64,000 bases of DNA from positions 7,326,501-7,390,500 of the forward strand of contig JALGPY010000008.1 of NCBI GenBank assembly GCA_023055425.1, read 5' to 3'. The notes under the pieces were generated by a model, which was not told the origin of the DNA, made no database searches, and was given only the letters and a program-made list of their open reading frames with translations. Shown here one piece after another: positions 38,101 through 48,330 of the stretch (positions within the stretch are counted from its first letter, which is position 1; every line of letters begins with the position of its first letter). This DNA comes from Linanthus parryae (lineage: Eukaryota > Streptophyta > Magnoliopsida > Ericales > Polemoniaceae). A program made the position numbers and the translations under genes.

Positions 38101-39220
38101 AGACGAAAAAAGAAGAGATCGACTAGTATGGCATTTCGAAAATGACGGGATCTATAGGGTCAAATCTGGTTACAGAGTTGCAAGAGAGAAGGAGAACATA
38201 CCGTTAAGGGCAGCATCAGAGAAGAAGACAAACCCAATTGAAAATATCTGGAAACTTCGCATCCCCTCGAAGATAAAACACCTTATTTGGAGAGCAAGCT
38301 TTGACAGTCTAGCCACTTCCAGGAATCTGCAAAAAATGGGAATCAATGTTAGAAGGCTCTGTCATCTGTGCAACAAACAGGAGGAGACGAGCAAACATAT
38401 TTTCCAGACCTGTAAAGCAGTTAGACCAATCTGGGAGAGCTTATTTGGGGTGGAATTCATCAATCAAGGGAACCACGGCAAGCTACAATAGTGGATCAAA
38501 GAACAGTTTGAGAAATACCCAATTAAACACCAGGTACTCTTCTGTCTCACAATCTGGTCGATTTGGATCTGCAGAAATAAGAGAATTTTTCAAGGGGAAA
38601 GAATAGATCTCAAGAAGCTCCCATAAGAGATTATAACCAGATTTGAAGAATTAGAGGAAATCCATGCCTTGGGGAAGAAAGATGTACCTGAGAAAGGGCC
38701 GGACAGGGGGGCCAAGTGGAAGAAACCGGCAGAAGGGTGGTTGAAAATCAACTACGATGGGTCATGGTGTCAAAACAGTGGTCAAGCCACAGCAGGTTTT
38801 GTGATTAGAGATGAGAATGGCCGTTTTATTCTTGCAGGAGCTCAAGATCTACAGAGATGTGAAGCTCCGAATGAGGCGGAGATGAAGGCTGCGCGGCTTG
38901 GCATAACTCAAGCCTATGCAAGAGGTTTCCGGCGAATCATTCTAGAGGGAGACTCTACCGGAGTCACCAAGAGTATAGAGAAAGCCATTAGACGAGAAAG
39001 AGAAGAAGACCTCTCAAATGCAGGGGAGGTTCTCGAAACAATGGAGACGCTGCTCCGGGAAATGGAAGTCAAAACTCGTGCTGTCCCACGCGTAATCAAC
39101 CACGCGGCAGACCACGTGGCAAAGCATGCGCCAAACACGGGAGCCTTATCACTTTGGGAATCGGAACCAGTGTGGCTGAAGCATTTACTAGATACAGATA
39201 ATGGGACTCCTGTCCCTTAA
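35114..39220 (+). pseudogene. LINE ORF2: endonuclease, reverse transcriptase, RNase H; three stops
   Basis: One frame from ATG 35114 to the stop at 39220 (1369 codons counting stops). An apurinic-type endonuclease (SWNVRGLG, METKV, IGDFNA, SDHNPV) occupies about 35114-35800. Reverse transcriptase follows (FRPISLCTIIYKIVAK, GLRQGCPLSPYLF, and active site FADDS near 37165), then a zinc-binding reverse-transcriptase segment (CHLCNKQEETSKHIF). A plant-type RNase H (KINYDGSW, ILEGDS, NHAADHVAKHA) ends it. Stops at 36491 (TAA, in GFF-KFW), 38489 (TAG) and 38624 (TAA). The catalytic residues I can see are intact. Confidence 0.92.
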
Positions 39221-39389
39221 TTTCCTTGTTTGTTTTCTTTATTTTACCATTCCTCAAAAAAAAAAAAAAAAAAAAAATATATAGTTTACTCGAGGGGTCA
39301 AAGTGAAATGCAGACGACACTTCAAGGGCAAGGAGTAATTTGATAAAAGTAATCGACGACGACGACTCGGGGAATTTTGGTAAAAAACC

Positions 39390-39456
39390 AATATGCACCT
39401 TTGTGGGTGCATATTAACCATAAGTTCAAAAAGTTGGTGGGAAGTACCCACCAACT
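39390..39456. other. Two adjacent perfect hairpins at the MULE left end
   Basis: Hairpin 1 pairs AATATGCACC (39390-39399) with GGTGCATATT (39406-39415). Hairpin 2 pairs AGTTGGTGGG (39432-39441) with CCCACCAACT (39447-39456) around a 5-base loop. Both have 10-bp perfect stems and lie within 90 bp of the terminus, a plausible transposase-recognition region by position. Confidence 0.75.
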
Positions 39457-40153
39457 AATAATCATAAGTTAACTTTTGGTTTGTTATAGTTAGTGGGTCC
39501 CATTTGATTTTTTTAACATTTTCTCCATGGTGGGTCTCTCTTTGTTTTTTTAAGGTTTTCCATGTGGCAAGAGGGGGTCCTACCCAAATATTTATTTGCT
39601 GAATTTTTTCTCCAAATTTGCATGCATGCACTACTCTCTCTCTCTCTCTCTCTCTTCATTCAACAACAACAACAACAATAACATCTCCCTCACCCTAGAA
39701 AATTAAATTCACTCAACAACCTTGTTCAACTAGAAAATTAAATTCAACTACCTAAGATGTAAAACCTTAAAATGTACCTCAGTTCATCAATTTTGACACC
39801 CAAAAGTTGTTGTTTCTCTCTCTAGTCTATTCCAAAACCTCCATTGTTGGGTTTCAAAACAAAAACAAAGTTCGTTCGTTTGAAGACTTCGAATCCGTCG
39901 GAAACAAGAGTAAGTTTATCAACCTTAGTATCCCTTCGTTTTATCTTTTCATTTCAAAAGTAGTATTTTGAAAAAATTCGTATATTCATTTTTTAACATT
40001 TTCGGAGATGTTCTGAAAATAGTATGAGATTCACCTTGAGGATATTGCGAAGGTCTTTGGAAGCCCTACAAAAAGCCCCAATACGATCGATTTAAGTTCC
40101 ATTTTGAGCTTGGGCATATAGAGGGCGTCCGGAACCAAGTCTAATTTTCACCC
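39457..40153 (+). promoter_or_regulatory. Putative transposase promoter, 5' UTR exon and splice donor
   Basis: Between the left hairpins and the Athila insertion lie a CT microsatellite (39632-39655), a CAA repeat (39663-39677) and CT-rich leader-like sequence, ending at a strong donor GTAAGT (39910-39915). An acceptor TTATCTGCAG ends at 51650, three bases before the transposase ATG. I infer a 5' UTR intron that would contain palindrome array A and now the Athila element too. No transcript evidence is available here. Confidence 0.45.
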
Positions 40154-42731
40154 TGATGCGCAATTTAGCGTGCTATTCGCAAGTATACGAATCAAGTAAT
40201 ATAGAGAGTATTTTCGACTCGGATTATCGATCCCACAGGGACTTTGCAGGTTTTTCTAGTAATCAGTTTTAACGAACAGAGTGTAAAAAGGAGGAATATT
40301 TTGAGAGTTTGTAACTACGAACTAAGTACTGAACGTAAATAACTGAAACGTAAATATTTTTGTGGAAGTTTTCTGAATAATCTTAAGTTTGTAAAACTAG
40401 GGTTTGAGATACTAGGTCCCGGGATCCCCTAGGGTTCTTCAGATTTTCGTTCTATGTTTGACATGAAAACACACAGCAGTCTCGTTATCCGTGCCACGTA
40501 CCAATTGTGCAGTATCTTTTCTTTTCCTGCACGTTATCACAATCCTGCAGACTGTCGGATTCCTGTTAAGCTGCCTAAGTCTGCAGTCTCGTTCTAAGGC
40601 TGCTAGGGTTTCTAACCTGTCCTGATGGCCCGGGTCAGATTCTCTAACAGTTGGTCTCAACGATTTCAGGCTAGTCCTAACTCCCCTTCGCTATTCGGCC
40701 CATCGGGGTAAGGTGCTAAATTCTGTCTTCTCTTCCTAACCCTAACCGGACGTTTTCACCTACCGGCTCGGGTCTGTAGCGATTCTGGTTAGCTACTCCG
40801 ATCATGCATAAACAGTAAAATTCAAAGACAGAATAACGAATAAAGCTGCTGATATTAAGATAGTACGATCATGAATTCATAGTCAAAACGTAGAACTAAT
40901 CTCTGAAAACGAAACCCTAGGTTCACCGAGAACCTAGGTAAAAGTTTAGCTACTGAAATTCATAACGTAAAATAGCACAGTTTTTGAATAAGAGAAAAGA
41001 AAAGCAAACAGGTCTTCGAATCTGGAATTGCGCTTTCGTGCTCTCCCGGGATGCTCGGTCTTCTCCTTCGGTTGTGCTGTCTTGTGTTGATGTTCTGGAC
41101 GAGTCTTTATATAGTGCTGGAGACGTTTCTGGAAACTGCAGAAATTACGAAACTGCCACTGGGCCGAAACCGCCTCGGGAAACGGGTCGTCTGCCACCGC
41201 CTCGGGAAACGGGCCAACTGCGCAAGATAGCTGCGTAGCTACCTGCGTAGTTGGCTGCGTAGGTAGCTACGTAGCTACCTCCGTAGTTAGGAGCGTAGCT
41301 AACTGCGTAGTTGCTGCGTAGCTAACTGCGTAGCTAGCTGCGTAGCTAACTGCGTAGGTAGCTGCGTAGCTACCTGCGTAGTTAGCAGCGTAGCTAACTG
41401 CGTAGGTAGCTGCGTAGCTACCTGCGTAGTTAGGAGCGTAGCTAACTGCGTAGTTGCTGCGTAGCTACCTGCGTAGCTAGCTGCGTAGCTAACTGCGTAG
41501 TTAGCTGCGTAGCTACCTGCGTAGTTAGCAGCGTAGCTAACTGCGTAGGTAGCTGTGTAGCTACCTGCGTAGTTAGCAGCGTAGCTAACTGCGTAGGTAG
41601 CTGCGTAGCTACCTGCGTAGTTAGCAGCGTAGCTAACTCCGTAGGTAGCTGCCTCCTCAGTTTGCGCGCCAAACTCCTCGGGATGCCTCGGGATGACTGC
41701 TGATCTTCTCGGAGTGTGTTTCGTCCGTCTCGGGATGCGTGACAAACTGCTCGGGATGCCTCGGGATGCGTGACAGGCTCCTCGGGCTGCGTGCCAATCT
41801 TCCTCGGGAAACGTGCCAATCTTCTCGACTTGCATGCTCGGCTTCTCAGCCTCCTTGGATCCTTCACCCGCATGCCTGCTTCATTTCCGGCTCCGTGAAT
41901 TCCCGTCTTGCGTTTTGACCCGAAACTTGTCAAAATTACCAAAATACCCCTGGGTCAAAACCGCTCCAAATTCTGTCCAATTCTGACTCTGGCCATAGGT
42001 AAACTGCTGACTGAATTTGGAAGACAAAATCTGAACTTGACTCCGGAAACCCGGGCCCGGTGCCAAAATGACCAAAATACCCCTAGGCCAAAACTGTCCC
42101 GGAAATCGTCACGAACATGAAATAGTTGCTCCTGACTCCGGACACCGGAAACCGAGACTCCTTACTCGGGCGTGGCCTGACTGGGACCCACACTTGACGG
42201 GAGTCGGTTTTTTCGGCCGGACTCCGTTTCAGCATTATAACCTGTTTTCGGAAAGCCCTTGACGTCTCCGTTCTTTTGCCCCTGGTTTCACTTCAAAATT
42301 CCAAGTAAAGCTCAAGATATTGTCAACCGAGCGCATCTCGGTGATTCTCGGTTTTGGCGTTTTCAGCTTCCTCGGTCGGTTTTCTCTGCTCGTTTTTCCT
42401 CTAGTCTTTCCGTTTTCCATTCCGCTCTCCCTTGTACCAGTCTCGGTCAAATCCTGCTCCGAGCGTTTTCTGCACGTTTCTCGAAGCGAACCTGGTTCTG
42501 TCTCAACACGCATCCCAATGCACTTTCCGAACCTATTCCTGTAAAAACATGACAAAACCCGCGATCATATCCAATAAAAGTACGAAACATGCAGAAATTC
42601 ACGAAGAGCAAATAAACGTCTCGTTCCTAAAACCGAGGCTTTCCGAGGGTGAATTCTGGCTAAAACGCGGTTTTCCATCACACATACACATCTTTTCAGG
42701 CTATAAAATAACCCCTATTTGGGCGTTATCA
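40154..42731 (-). repeat. Athila-like 3' LTR
   Basis: Starts TGATGCGCAATTTAGCG and ends GGGCGTTATCA. Contains the 12-bp-unit array at 41226-41656. Small ORFs inside recur in the other LTR and are not genes. Confidence 0.96.
41226..41656. repeat. 12-bp unit array with 48-bp higher-order period in the LTR
   Basis: About 36 units of the form GCGTAGNTANCN. Four variants tend to follow one another (GCGTAGCTACCT, GCGTAGTTAGCA, GCGTAGCTAACT, GCGTAGGTAGCT), making a 48-bp higher-order repeat. Many units contain the palindromes TAGCTA or TACGTA. The minus strand is open throughout and would encode Tyr-Ala-rich or Thr-Gln-rich repeats; I regard that as a by-product of a period divisible by three. The identical array recurs in the other LTR at 49403-49833. 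Confidence 0.9.
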
Positions 42732-42750
42732 AATACCCCCACACTAAACT
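42732..42750 (-). other. Athila-like polypurine tract
   Basis: On the minus strand TTTAGTGTGGGGGTATT immediately precedes the 3' LTR. Confidence 0.85.
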
Positions 42751-43398
42751 TTGCTCGTCCCGAGCAGACTCCAGCAATATACTACCAATGCATACTATCC
42801 CGAATCAATCCAGAGCGGTGTACCTGCAATTATTTTTTTTTAAAAAACAGTATTAATATTATAAAAACAGTTTATATTTTTTTTTTTGGTGAGACTGGGC
42901 AATCTCTTCAACTCAAACTGAACATCATCAAGTTCTCATATTCCCCTAAATTTCAGAAACTGCGGTGATCGGAAGAACTCGCGGCCAGCCTAGGTTAGGA
43001 ACAAGCACGAACACCACTTACTTCCGCTTTTGCACGCAAACCGAGCGTATCCCTAACGCACACCTTCCGTGCTTTTACTCCGGGTGTGATGTAAATCTGC
43101 CGGCTTTGGGACGGTAGGATAAGCCATTTAGAAGCGATGTCCTAAACGTCACAGCACACTCACACATACCCCAATCTCACACTCCCTCACCAAGATGACA
43201 GAAACTGACCCAAATCACCTAAGATTCTAGACACTCAATTTCCCCAGTCCCGGTGTAACTGCCGTTCTCGCGGCCACAACTGTGAACGAATGTGAAACTG
43301 TGATAAAAATAGCCGGCCTGGCGTTTTGAAATAAAATCAATCAAGCACCCTGAATTTTCTGCCTTTGATACTTTTTTTTTCTTCGTTTTTTTTCTTCA

Positions 43399-43429
<31 letters not shown>

Positions 43430-45520
43430 GTTTTTTTTTTTTTTGTTTTTTTTTAACGAGGCTACACAATAAACAATATAAACCAGGCCAACTCTATGAT
43501 AAACCAAAAAACGTGGGGTGGCTGAAAAATACTGAAATAATCTGTAATGACCACCCCCACACTAATTCTGAACCATGTAGTCAATCTGTAAAATATTCGC
43601 GCTTTTCCAACCGATCCTCCTCACTCCAAGGATGTCTAAATAGCACAGCGCGTCCTCCAGTAACCCTGTCAACCCAAAGTCCCCCATGTCGTGCGGAAAA
43701 TTTACGCACTACGGCTCTCCTCCTGTGCTCACGGTGTAATGTCGTGAGTCACCGCCACACCGAAGTGTGCTGCCGTCTCTATCTCACCCTTACACACCCT
43801 CAAATATAAAAATAAAGCTCATCCACTATCAAATATGACAATTCTGCTCTACCCCAGAAAATCCCCCTCAACTCAACTCCCTCGTGCCATGACGCGTAGG
43901 AAAGGTAAAAATACTAACAATGATGCGAGTATCAAAAAACGGCTTCCTAGGTCAAACGGTTACGAAGAAAAGGATTAATGGATCAACGGGGCTCACTAGT
44001 GGACCTAAGGCGCGAGACAGGACGTGAGGTCCCCTATGGCCTATCACTCCACCAAATGATGTGGTGACCGTGATGGCGGGTTGACGACTACCTGGTGACG
44101 GTGGTCTGGCAGCTAGTCGGATACATTGCTCGGGAGACAGCTTCTTGCGTTTTCTGAAGTGTATTGGCTCTATTAACTCCCCTAGACAGATTCTCGCAGC
44201 TCTTCCTCACCTAAGTTCGTCCACTTCGGGAAATTTTATATCATTAAGCTCTCTCCAGTTTTAAGCTAAATCCTTCACCCAGTCTCAAAATTTTCAATTT
44301 TTTTTTTTTAATATTTTTTTTTTTTTTATTTTTTTAATAAAACGTAATGCAGTTACAACGCCACCACCCCCACACTGGATGGTGCCATGCCCTCATGGTA
44401 CTAATCATTAGGCATACAATCTGGATTGGATGAGCTGGCTTGCCTCATCGAATGGGAACAACTGGTAGCATATGCAGAAAAATAAAGCGAGAGACAGAAA
44501 TTGAACCTGTGCACCCGGAGTCAGTTCTTACAGGTGCGGAATTTCTCGCAGATTCCGGTGGAGCAGGACCGTTGACCGGTCGCCAGAAAATTTCTCGACG
44601 GAAGCTGTCAACCTTTCGGGCTCTATGTGCGCTCTTCAAACGTGCAATCCTCGAGCACCATTGTGTTTGACAATGTGCTCCCATATGGTCGAGTATACTT
44701 CCGTACACCGGGGTCGATTGCTCGGTTCTGCAGAAAAACTGTTCCTGAAAAATCCCCAACTCGTACGAGTCCCTGTGACGGTCGAGTGTGCCAGAACACA
44801 CCGGGGTCGATTCTTCAAGATTTTGAAAATCTGCCTTTCCTTCTACGAAATTTTCTGAATTCGCTTCAAACTCCACGGATCTGTGTATGGAGGTAGAGAG
44901 AGAAAAATGGGGCAAAAACGTGCTGCTGTCCGAAAAAAAATATTTTTTTTCTTCTTCTGCCTGTGTATATACGCAGTACTGCGTATATACGCAAACATGG
45001 AGCAATTTGAAAAGTCTTTTTTTTTTTTTTTTTTTTTTTTGAAAAAAATTCCATATTTTCACTGCTGGCTGCGTATATACGCAACCCTGCGTTGTACGCA
45101 GTCAGCAACAAAAATAAATTTTTTTTTCAATTTTTTTTTTTTTTTTTTTTCAAAATCCTGAAATTTTCGCTGCTGACTGCGTATATACGCAGGTCTGCGT
45201 ATATACGCAAGCAGCAGGTAAAAAAAAATGTTTTTTTTTTTTTCAAAATTCTGAAATTTTACTGCAGGCTGCGTATATACGCAGCAGCCTGCGTATAAAC
45301 ATAATTTTTTTCTCTCTACTCCTTTTTGTTCTCGTTTTCTGCTCTGCTGTATCTGCACATGCTCAATTCAAAGTCAATACCCACTCATCTTACCTCTCTC
45401 AAAATTCAAAACTGAAAATAAAACTTGAAATAATTTAAACTAACTTACTACGTTGGGTTGCCTCCCAACCAGCGCTTGTAATTTACGGTCGACGGCCCGA
45501 CCCAGTTACCTCATGTTTGC
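42751..45520 (-). other. Athila-like 3' internal non-coding region
   Basis: About 2.8 kb between the gag-protease stop and the polypurine tract, where Athila elements may carry an env-like frame. I see no sustained frame. It is T-rich (long T tracts at 43371-43455 and 44290-44335 on plus) and contains the palindrome cluster at 44958-45300. Confidence 0.7.
44958..45300. repeat. Cluster of TGCGTATATACGCA palindromes between poly-T tracts
   Basis: The 14-bp perfect palindrome TGCGTATATACGCA occurs five times (near 44983, 45070, 45177, 45194 and 45270). Close variants sit near 44964, 45085 and 45287. Pairs of palindromes alternate with 15- to 30-base T-rich blocks. Confidence 0.88.
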
Positions 45521-48193
45521 TCAAGGGACGTCAAAATCGCCAGGCCTTACGTCCGCTTCTGGGCCGAGATATGGCTTGACCCGGTTTCCGCTCACTCTGC
45601 AAGTTGTACTGTCATGCTGATTCTCCAATTCAACTGCCTCCCATGAAAGTACCACTTTGATGATAAACGGTCCTGACCACTGAGATCTCAATTTTCCCGG
45701 GAAAAACTGCTTCCGAGAATCGCAGAGACGTAATTTCTGACCTACTTGAAACTGCTTTGGCTGTGCTGAAGTTTGATGGCTCGGGAGCGGTCTAACCTCT
45801 CGGGTCGGTGGCTCCTTGAGTGACGGGACCAGGGCCAATTTCTGTCCACCTTTTTCGTCCAGCTGTAAAGTGGTCCGGTTTTCGGCTTGCATGGCCTGCT
45901 CCTCCTGGAATCTCTCCTCGTTCTCTCTGTCCACTCTATCAATCTCTTCCCATAGCTCATCCATCTCTTCATTTTCCCAGCCTTCTTCGACTACCTCCAC
46001 TACGAAGATGTCTTCATGCTCGTAATAATTCGGTAGTTGCAGATTTTTGAAAACGTTGAACTTCACCTTGTCTTCATTGATCTGCATGGTCAGTTCTCCG
46101 CTCTTGCAGTTTATCATGGCTTCTCCGGTAGCCAAAAACGGTCTGCCCAGAATGAGTGGCACGTCTCCTGCCTCCATGTCTAGAATTACAAAATCTGCCG
46201 GAAAAATCAATTCTCCGACTTTCACCAGAATATCTTCAATAACTCCGTAAGCCTGCTTCACGGATCTGTCCGCCATCTGCAGGTTGATTCTGGTGGGCCT
46301 GAGTTCACCGATTTTTAAAGTTTTGAAAATCGACAAAGGCATCAGATTGATACTGGCCCCTAGGTCACACAGAGCCTTTCCTGTGTAAGCATTACCTAGG
46401 GTCACCGGGATGACAAAACTGCCAGGGTCCTTCCTCTTCCTCGGTAGCCCATTCTTCACACAGTTGCTCACTTCTGCCGTCAGATTTATTGTCTCGAAAT
46501 CGCTCATACGTTTCCGTCCATACAAAATATCTTTGAGGAACTTGGCATAAGTGGGCATCTTTGCCAACGCCTCCGCAAAGGATATGTTGATCTTCAGCTG
46601 TTTGAAAATCTCGATAAATCTGGCGTAGTCCTTGCTATCATCCCTCTTTCGTGTCTTCAAAGGATACGACACCTCCTTGGAGACAGGTACCGTTTCTGCT
46701 TCCTTCTCCTTCTGCACTACATCCTGCTCAACCGAGCCCTTCGGCTGGGGGCGGTCGGCTGAGCTGTTATCCTTGCCAAGTACTTCACGCTCGATTTCCT
46801 TTGATTTTTCTGCACGTGCATGGCTAGGATACGGCGGATCCTGTAGTGCTAATCCACTCCGAGTGGTGATGGCATTGACCTGAGCACGTGGATTATTCAC
46901 TGTATTCGAGGGCAAGTTTCCTGGCTCTCTCTCCGTTAGCTGCTGTGCTAACTGTCCAACTTGTACCTCCAAAGCGCGCAGTGACGTTTTGGTCATCTGC
47001 ACGTCGGCTGTCAGGGCGTCCATGTGCTCGAACCGGGACTCCATGGTCTGGAACATGGACTTGATCTCCTTCATCTGAGCGTCGTACTGCTGTGCAGATG
47101 GGCCCGACTGAGCCTGCTGCGTCGATGCAGCCTGCTGGGCTGGTGGCCTGTGCTGGAACCCCGGTGCATAAACCGCTGCGTTCGGGTTTCCGTACCGGAA
47201 CCCGGGATGGTCTCTCGTACTCGGTCTGTACCGGCTCGGATCCCACTGCTGCTGTACGTAATTGGAATCTTCGTTTCCGAGCCCCTCGATGGCTGTGTCC
47301 AAATCTGTTTTTCCTACTGCATCAGTTGAGTAAACTTTCTTGACCAAATCTTGAACGATCTTGGCCAGATTGTCTATCCGGTCGTCTTCCACTGGCTCGG
47401 CTCGGGCCGTGATCCTGCGATCGTCAAACAGGCGAGTGTCCTGTTTGGCTAATTGCTTCATCAGCTCATAGGCACCGTCCTTGTCCACATGGTACAGGAA
47501 GTTTCCTCCGACTTCTCTATCAATCCTGTCAGCACTCTCCCTGTCTAAGGCATGGTAGAATACCTGCAGGATCTTCGGGTCTCCAAAACCGTGGTTTGGA
47601 CACTTTTTCATCAATCTCATCAATCTGTCCCATGCGTCTACCACCGTCTCCCCTGTCTTCTGCTTGAATGACAGAATCTCGCTTTGTAATTGAATGACCC
47701 GGGAGGCGGGGTAAAATTTGGCCAGAAAATCGGTGACACACCCCTTCCATGTTGTGATGGACCTGGGTGGACGGGATTCGAGCCAGTCGTTGGCTACTCC
47801 GTACAGGCAGTATGGAAAGAGTATTAGCATGAGCGCCTCGGCTCCAACTCCCTTATACCGGACTTTGTTGCAATAGTCCTCAAACTTCCCGATGAAGTCA
47901 TTTGGATCTTCGTCAGCTTTGCCATGGAATGGGCAGAGGGTCTGAACAGTCTGGATGGTGGATGGTTTTATGTCGAAGTGTTCTGCGGTGATCTCGGGCA
48001 CCACAATAGCTCGTTCATGCCCCCCCGTGGGGACTTCGAAATTCTCCACCAACGCCTTCCCAGACCGGTTGTACGTCCTCTGGTTGCTCCGGGCAGCCAG
48101 ACCCGCTGTGATCAGATCTTCGATGTACCGAGCCATCTCGGCTGGAGTACGTGTCTCGGGCAGTTCTGGCGTTTTCTCGGTATTGTCGCCCAT
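45521..48193 (-). CDS. Retrotransposon gag-protease polyprotein with integrase tail
   Basis: 890 residues, uninterrupted. A Retrotrans_gag domain lies at about 75-270 (FHGKADEDPNDFIGKFEDYC, FYPASRVIQLQSEI), then a Gln-rich linker and coiled-coil-like part (about 365-415). An aspartic protease lies at about 600-720 (ALCDLGASINLMPLSIF; then VPLILGRPFLATGEAMI). The last ~75 residues (KQFQVGQKLRLCDS, FFPGKLRSQWSGPFII, NRVKPYLGP) match the C-terminal tail that follows the integrase in Athila-type polyproteins. Reverse transcriptase, RNase H and the integrase core have been deleted cleanly in frame. I see no CCHC knuckle. The protein could build particles and process gag; packaging of RNA and replication would need enzymes from elsewhere. 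Confidence 0.93.
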   Translation of the reverse strand: MGDNTEKTPELPETRTPAEMARYIEDLITAGLAARSNQRTYNRSGKALVENFEVPTGGHERAIVVPEITAEHFDIKPSTIQTVQTLCPFHGKADEDPNDFIGKFEDYCNKVRYKGVGAEALMLILFPYCLYGVANDWLESRPPRSITTWKGCVTDFLAKFYPASRVIQLQSEILSFKQKTGETVVDAWDRLMRLMKKCPNHGFGDPKILQVFYHALDRESADRIDREVGGNFLYHVDKDGAYELMKQLAKQDTRLFDDRRITARAEPVEDDRIDNLAKIVQDLVKKVYSTDAVGKTDLDTAIEGLGNEDSNYVQQQWDPSRYRPSTRDHPGFRYGNPNAAVYAPGFQHRPPAQQAASTQQAQSGPSAQQYDAQMKEIKSMFQTMESRFEHMDALTADVQMTKTSLRALEVQVGQLAQQLTEREPGNLPSNTVNNPRAQVNAITTRSGLALQDPPYPSHARAEKSKEIEREVLGKDNSSADRPQPKGSVEQDVVQKEKEAETVPVSKEVSYPLKTRKRDDSKDYARFIEIFKQLKINISFAEALAKMPTYAKFLKDILYGRKRMSDFETINLTAEVSNCVKNGLPRKRKDPGSFVIPVTLGNAYTGKALCDLGASINLMPLSIFKTLKIGELRPTRINLQMADRSVKQAYGVIEDILVKVGELIFPADFVILDMEAGDVPLILGRPFLATGEAMINCKSGELTMQINEDKVKFNVFKNLQLPNYYEHEDIFVVEVVEEGWENEEMDELWEEIDRVDRENEERFQEEQAMQAENRTTLQLDEKGGQKLALVPSLKEPPTREVRPLPSHQTSAQPKQFQVGQKLRLCDSRKQFFPGKLRSQWSGPFIIKVVLSWEAVELENQHDSTTCRVSGNRVKPYLGPEADVRPGDFDVP

Positions 48194-48306
48194 CCTGAAA
48201 AAGTAGAGATCTCAAGAGCAGTGAGATAACAGAAAAAATAAAATAAAATAAAATAAAAATAAAAACTCTGAAAATTAATTCGGACTACTAAATAAACCCT
48301 AAAAAG

Positions 48307-48324
48307 TCCCCGGCAACGGCGCCA
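48307..48324 (-). other. Athila-like primer-binding site (tRNA-Asp)
   Basis: The plus strand tccccggcaacggcgcca equals the 3' end of plant tRNA-Asp(GTC) including CCA; the minus strand is its complement, six bases inside the 5' LTR. Confidence 0.88.
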
Positions 48325-48330
48325 AAAACT

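Larger units (their letters stand above)
33557..39278 (+). mobile_element. Full-length L1-type LINE retrotransposon
   Basis: Flanked by the 12-bp duplication atatagtttact (33545-33556 and 39279-39290) and ending in a 23-base poly-A tail. It contains ORF1 (gag-like) and ORF2 (endonuclease, reverse transcriptase, RNase H) with only four in-frame stop codons and no frameshift that I can find. The 5' end lies 91 bp before the ORF1 ATG, so it is not 5'-truncated as most LINE copies are. Confidence 0.95.

Noticed and set aside
41299..41942. Two overlapping minus frames encoding Tyr-Ala-rich and Thr-Gln-rich repeat proteins (and their copies at 49476-50119)
   Set aside because: They are generated by a tandem array whose 12-bp unit is divisible by three; they lie inside an LTR and show no codon preference or conserved domain.
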